A DNA stretch of 64,000 bases, from contig CM057161.1 in the NCBI GenBank assembly GCA_029962745.1, positions 8,434,357 through 8,498,356 of the forward strand. Direction: 5' to 3'. Source of the DNA: Echinometra lucunter. Taxonomy: Eukaryota; Echinodermata; Echinoidea; Camarodonta; Echinometridae. This document shows, piece by piece, positions 60,755 through 64,000 of this stretch (position 1 is its first letter; every line of letters begins with the position of its first letter). The translations under genes and the position numbers were made by a program. Below the pieces are notes generated by a model. That model searched no databases, was not told the origin of the DNA, and saw only the letters and a program-made list of their open reading frames with translations.

Positions 60755-61171
60755 TTAACCCATACATGCCAGAGGGTCGACATTATGTGTTTTGGCCCAA
60801 TAAGATAACGCTCTTAAAAAAAACCACCATACCAAATAGACGAGCAGAAAGAACCAAAAATTCTACGCATTCTGTGCCAATTGTTTATTTGCTTTGTCGT
60901 TCGATGTTGAAATTTTTGAAAAGGAAAATAAGTAATGACATCTCCAAATTGGCAATGCCATGTAAAGTTCGAAATCACTGTCTGTTCCTGCAAACTGGCA
61001 ATGTTTTAACTTAACAACATACTTTACGTCAATTTATATTCATTTGAAATACTGTAAACAAACTTTTCAGATGAAAAATGTAGCAATACAAGAAAAATAC
61101 TGGTGTTGCCAATTTCAAGAAGAATGTTGATCGAATAAGGATTCAAATAAATCCCGCCATGAATGGGTTAA
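60755..61171 (-). mobile_element. TTAA MITE (piggyBac-like), copy 6, diverged
   Basis: TTAA ends, minus orientation. Ends read TTAACCCATACATGCCAG and complement; the most diverged copy. Confidence 0.72.
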
Positions 61172-61584
61172 TAGTTCATTCACATTTTTTTTCCTCCGAA
61201 AAATCACATGCATGACAGGTATGGATGAAACAGTAGCTCCAAGGAACTAAGGTCTTCAGTACGTAATAGGAGGATACAGAGGTCATATTTACTTCATCGT
61301 GCATAATAAGTCCTTACTTTTACTTAGCTAGCAATTTACTTGGTTAAGAAAATAAGTTAACTGGTATTCAGACCACATTTAAGCACTTTACGTAATTAAG
61401 CAAGCCAACTTTAAAGGGGGTACCCAATGCTGAAACAATGTTATTTCATTTAAAAGAGCATGATTTTATTAGCAGAAAATCATCTGCCTAAATTGTTTTG
61501 ATAAGTCGTGTTGCCAAGGAAACCCCCAAATGTGGTAAGATTTCAGGATATTTTTGACCCCTCAGCTGTGACCCAGTTTCAACT

Positions 61585-61626
61585 GGGTACCTACTTTGAC
61601 GTCAAAATGACGTCAAAGTGGGTACC
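61585..61626. promoter_or_regulatory. Palindromic pair of TGACGTCA (CRE/ATF) sites
   Basis: TGACGTCA at 61597-61604 and 61608-61615 inside a near-perfect palindrome flanked by GGTACC. It may be part of a decayed inverted repeat rather than a regulatory site. Confidence 0.4.
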
Positions 61627-64000
61627 TTGTCGCGCACTTCTAGCAAAATGCGCGCAAGGTATAATGCATTTTGTACAGTCTAGCGCGCAGTACAAGTGCA
61701 ATGCGCGAAGCTGGGTACCCACTTTTACGTCATACCTCATACTCAATTTTTTTTTAGTCAACTCTTGACTTTTTATGAGAAAATTCGCCAAAATGCATTT
61801 ATTTCGATTGAAAATCATCAAAGTTTTAATGTTATTGTTCTTAGAATTCTATTCTCGATCATATATCAAAAATTTTTGTACCATTGTGTAATCACTTTAA
61901 GGCCAAATACTTAATGATAACTATTTTGACGTCATAAAGTATATCCAAAATAATGTGTAATAAAGGCGTCACAATGTATGTCTGGCTATAAAAGTGACTT
62001 GTGCACAGCATATTAGGAGTGTACAATGAAAACTACACGCCTGCCAAATCAAGCTTTCCAAAATAATTCACTTTTTTTTGATCGTCATGCAACTGGCATG
62101 CGCCTCGCACTCAGACTCCATATCATCTGTGAACAAAAACATGCTTCAAACTTTCTTTGAATCTATGAAAGCAAGGTCATAAAAAGATGCAAAAAAATTA
62201 TGATTCAATATAAGCGCAGCAGTTTGGCAAATCAAATGTGTGCTCAAAGTATATCATTCCCAGAAGGGTTATAAAAAGATGAATCAGAATGTTACAAAAG
62301 TTATCCGATTAATTATTTTTGTATCAAGAAAGGTTGTCAGTGGCTTCACAATACCAGGAAAAACACTACAGACACAGACATAGCCTGCTCTTACCAAGAC
62401 CATATGGACCCTGACTGTTGTGTTCTGGTTTTAAAGGGATGGTTCAAAGTAATGCTAATAATGCTGCTGAATATATGAAAAAAATCAGTTTAAAAATATT
62501 GATCGGTATTAATTTTCAATTTTTTTTTTTTTTTTCAAATAACTATCCCTTCCATTCCCTTTTCTACCATTTTGGTCCATCATTCTGATCACAGTACAAC
62601 ACAACCTTTCCATTAGAAATACACCATTTTCAATCTTATCTCACCAAAGAAATGGTTTAGGATACAAAATAATGGAACAGTAAAAGAACCTTTGTTTCAT
62701 AAAAATGTAAAATAAGAGTCGGAGCAGTATCATACATGTTTTGAGTTACTTTTTGTGAATGGGAGCAAAAATTCACAAGAAAAACCTATCCATCATAACT
62801 AGTATTTTCAAAAAGAATTTAGAAACTTAAATCACTTGCATCTCATTAAACCCTTTCTGACTTCTTCATCTCGCTTAGAATTGACCATCATACCAGTCTT
62901 ATCTGTATTTAGAATTATATCATCTAACAAATTCATTCAAGTGTTGTTTTTTTCATATTTATCACTTCTGCAAAGTTGGTTCCATCTTCAACTTCAAACT
63001 CCAAATGATGTCGGTACTATGATTGCTATAAATTATAACCACAATTACTCCATCTCCAATTCCCAATTTCCATCTTGCTCAACATCAGAGTTGACATGTA
63101 TGATCACAGGAAACCTGACAAAATAGGTGAGAGCATAAGTTCATTTTGTATGATTTTGATGAATTAATTTGGACTTTCATAGCAATGAATGATAAAAAGC
63201 CTTCAAAAGCACTACAATGCATCATTCACTCAGTGCTACTATGACACCTAAACCCCACAGAACAAACCTAAAAGTTAAAAAAAACAACAACAACAAACCT
63301 TCAAGATACAATTTTAAAAAGTCATGATCCATGCCTATGCTATGCTGCGACCTTCCATTCAATGAACTTTGCATGCGGTGAATTAAAATTATAAACAAAG
63401 TTTATCCAAACTGGCTGGTGCTTCAACCAGTGTAGTTGTCAAATTTCATTCTTGCTTATTCTTTAAGGCAACAGTTCTGATGTAAAGGATTATAATGAGT
63501 GGGAAGAGAAGCGAAAGCATTGTAATAATAAATACTTGTGACCACTATCCTAAATTCAATATATACATCTGCATATCTCATTTACATACTGTATAGAGTA
63601 TTTGCTTCTAGGATTAGAATATTCATTGCTTTCAAGATAGAAAAATGACCACTAATCTTAGGAAAGAGATATTACAATGCACCATGCTTTGTTTAATATG
63701 ACAGAAAAGTCAGTCAGTGCTTATAGTAGAGTCCCATTAGTCCGTTACCAGAAACATAAAAGAACTTCATTGTCACTTCAAAAGAGAAGTTCAAACTCAA
63801 GTTAAAGGCAACTTTTTTTCTAGCAAAAGTGTGTGCACTTATTAAGAAAGGAAACCCTATGTCCCTTTCTCCAGAATTCACTGAGAAGTTAAAATCAGTG
63901 ACAAAATATTTCACTGACGTTTAAAACCTGAGATTTCATGATAGTCTTATGTAACAAACCCTTTACACAAACACGCCTATCCTGACAAGAAATACATGTA
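61627..64000. other. Non-coding stretch to window end
   Basis: AT-rich with no recognisable exon or repeat on either strand. Confidence 0.4.

Noticed and set aside
1..64000. CRISPR arrays, operons, prokaryotic regulators, viral genes
   Set aside because: None seen; spaced repeats here are microsatellites or MITEs.

Overview
This is a eukaryotic, AT-rich, intron-rich animal window. Exons are short with canonical GT/AG borders, and introns are packed with transposon debris, tRNA-derived SINEs and long microsatellites. The repeat style, together with the two conserved genes, points to a marine invertebrate deuterostome, most likely a sea urchin or other echinoderm. The species call is an inference.

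There are two main genes, both on the + strand. VPS36 encodes an ESCRT-II subunit with an N-terminal GLUE domain and C-terminal winged helices. It has exons at 388-2630 and again at 23211-36704, ending with a stop at 36702-36704. GCNA encodes a germ-cell nuclear acidic SprT-like metalloprotease. Its nine recognisable exons run from 4168 to 15782 and include an HELCH zinc site, a zinc ribbon and an HMG-like tail. A third gene begins at 22547 with a signal peptide and is cut by a gap; its mature N-terminus weakly resembles the CLCA family.

The window is three contigs joined by two gaps of exactly 500 N. Contig A is 1-2630, B is 3131-22661 and C is 23162-64000. The last ~738 bp of A and the first ~720 bp of C are the same sequence (VPS36 GLUE exons) with a few percent divergence and one 19-bp deletion. 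A and C therefore overlap end to end, and B, carrying GCNA and the signal-peptide gene, has probably been scaffolded into the middle of VPS36 by mistake. Joining A to C gives a continuous VPS36 frame of about 328 residues, lacking only roughly the first 57.

VPS36 also carries local exon duplications. The GLUE exon at 1944-2055 is followed by two degraded copies; over its last 12 codons the first copy differs from the exon only synonymously. A frameshifted copy of a winged-helix exon lies about 250 bp before the real one.

The rest is repeats. They include six copies of a TTAA-flanked (piggyBac-like) MITE, several other inverted-repeat elements (some nested), pogo-like TA-flanked elements, four SINE copies, two LINE remnants and a U2 snRNA 5' fragment. 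There are large trinucleotide arrays at 24.0, 31.8 and 52.3-53.8 kb and many long poly-G/C tracts. From 36.7 kb to the right edge I find no further protein-coding gene. No CRISPR array, operon or prokaryotic feature is present.
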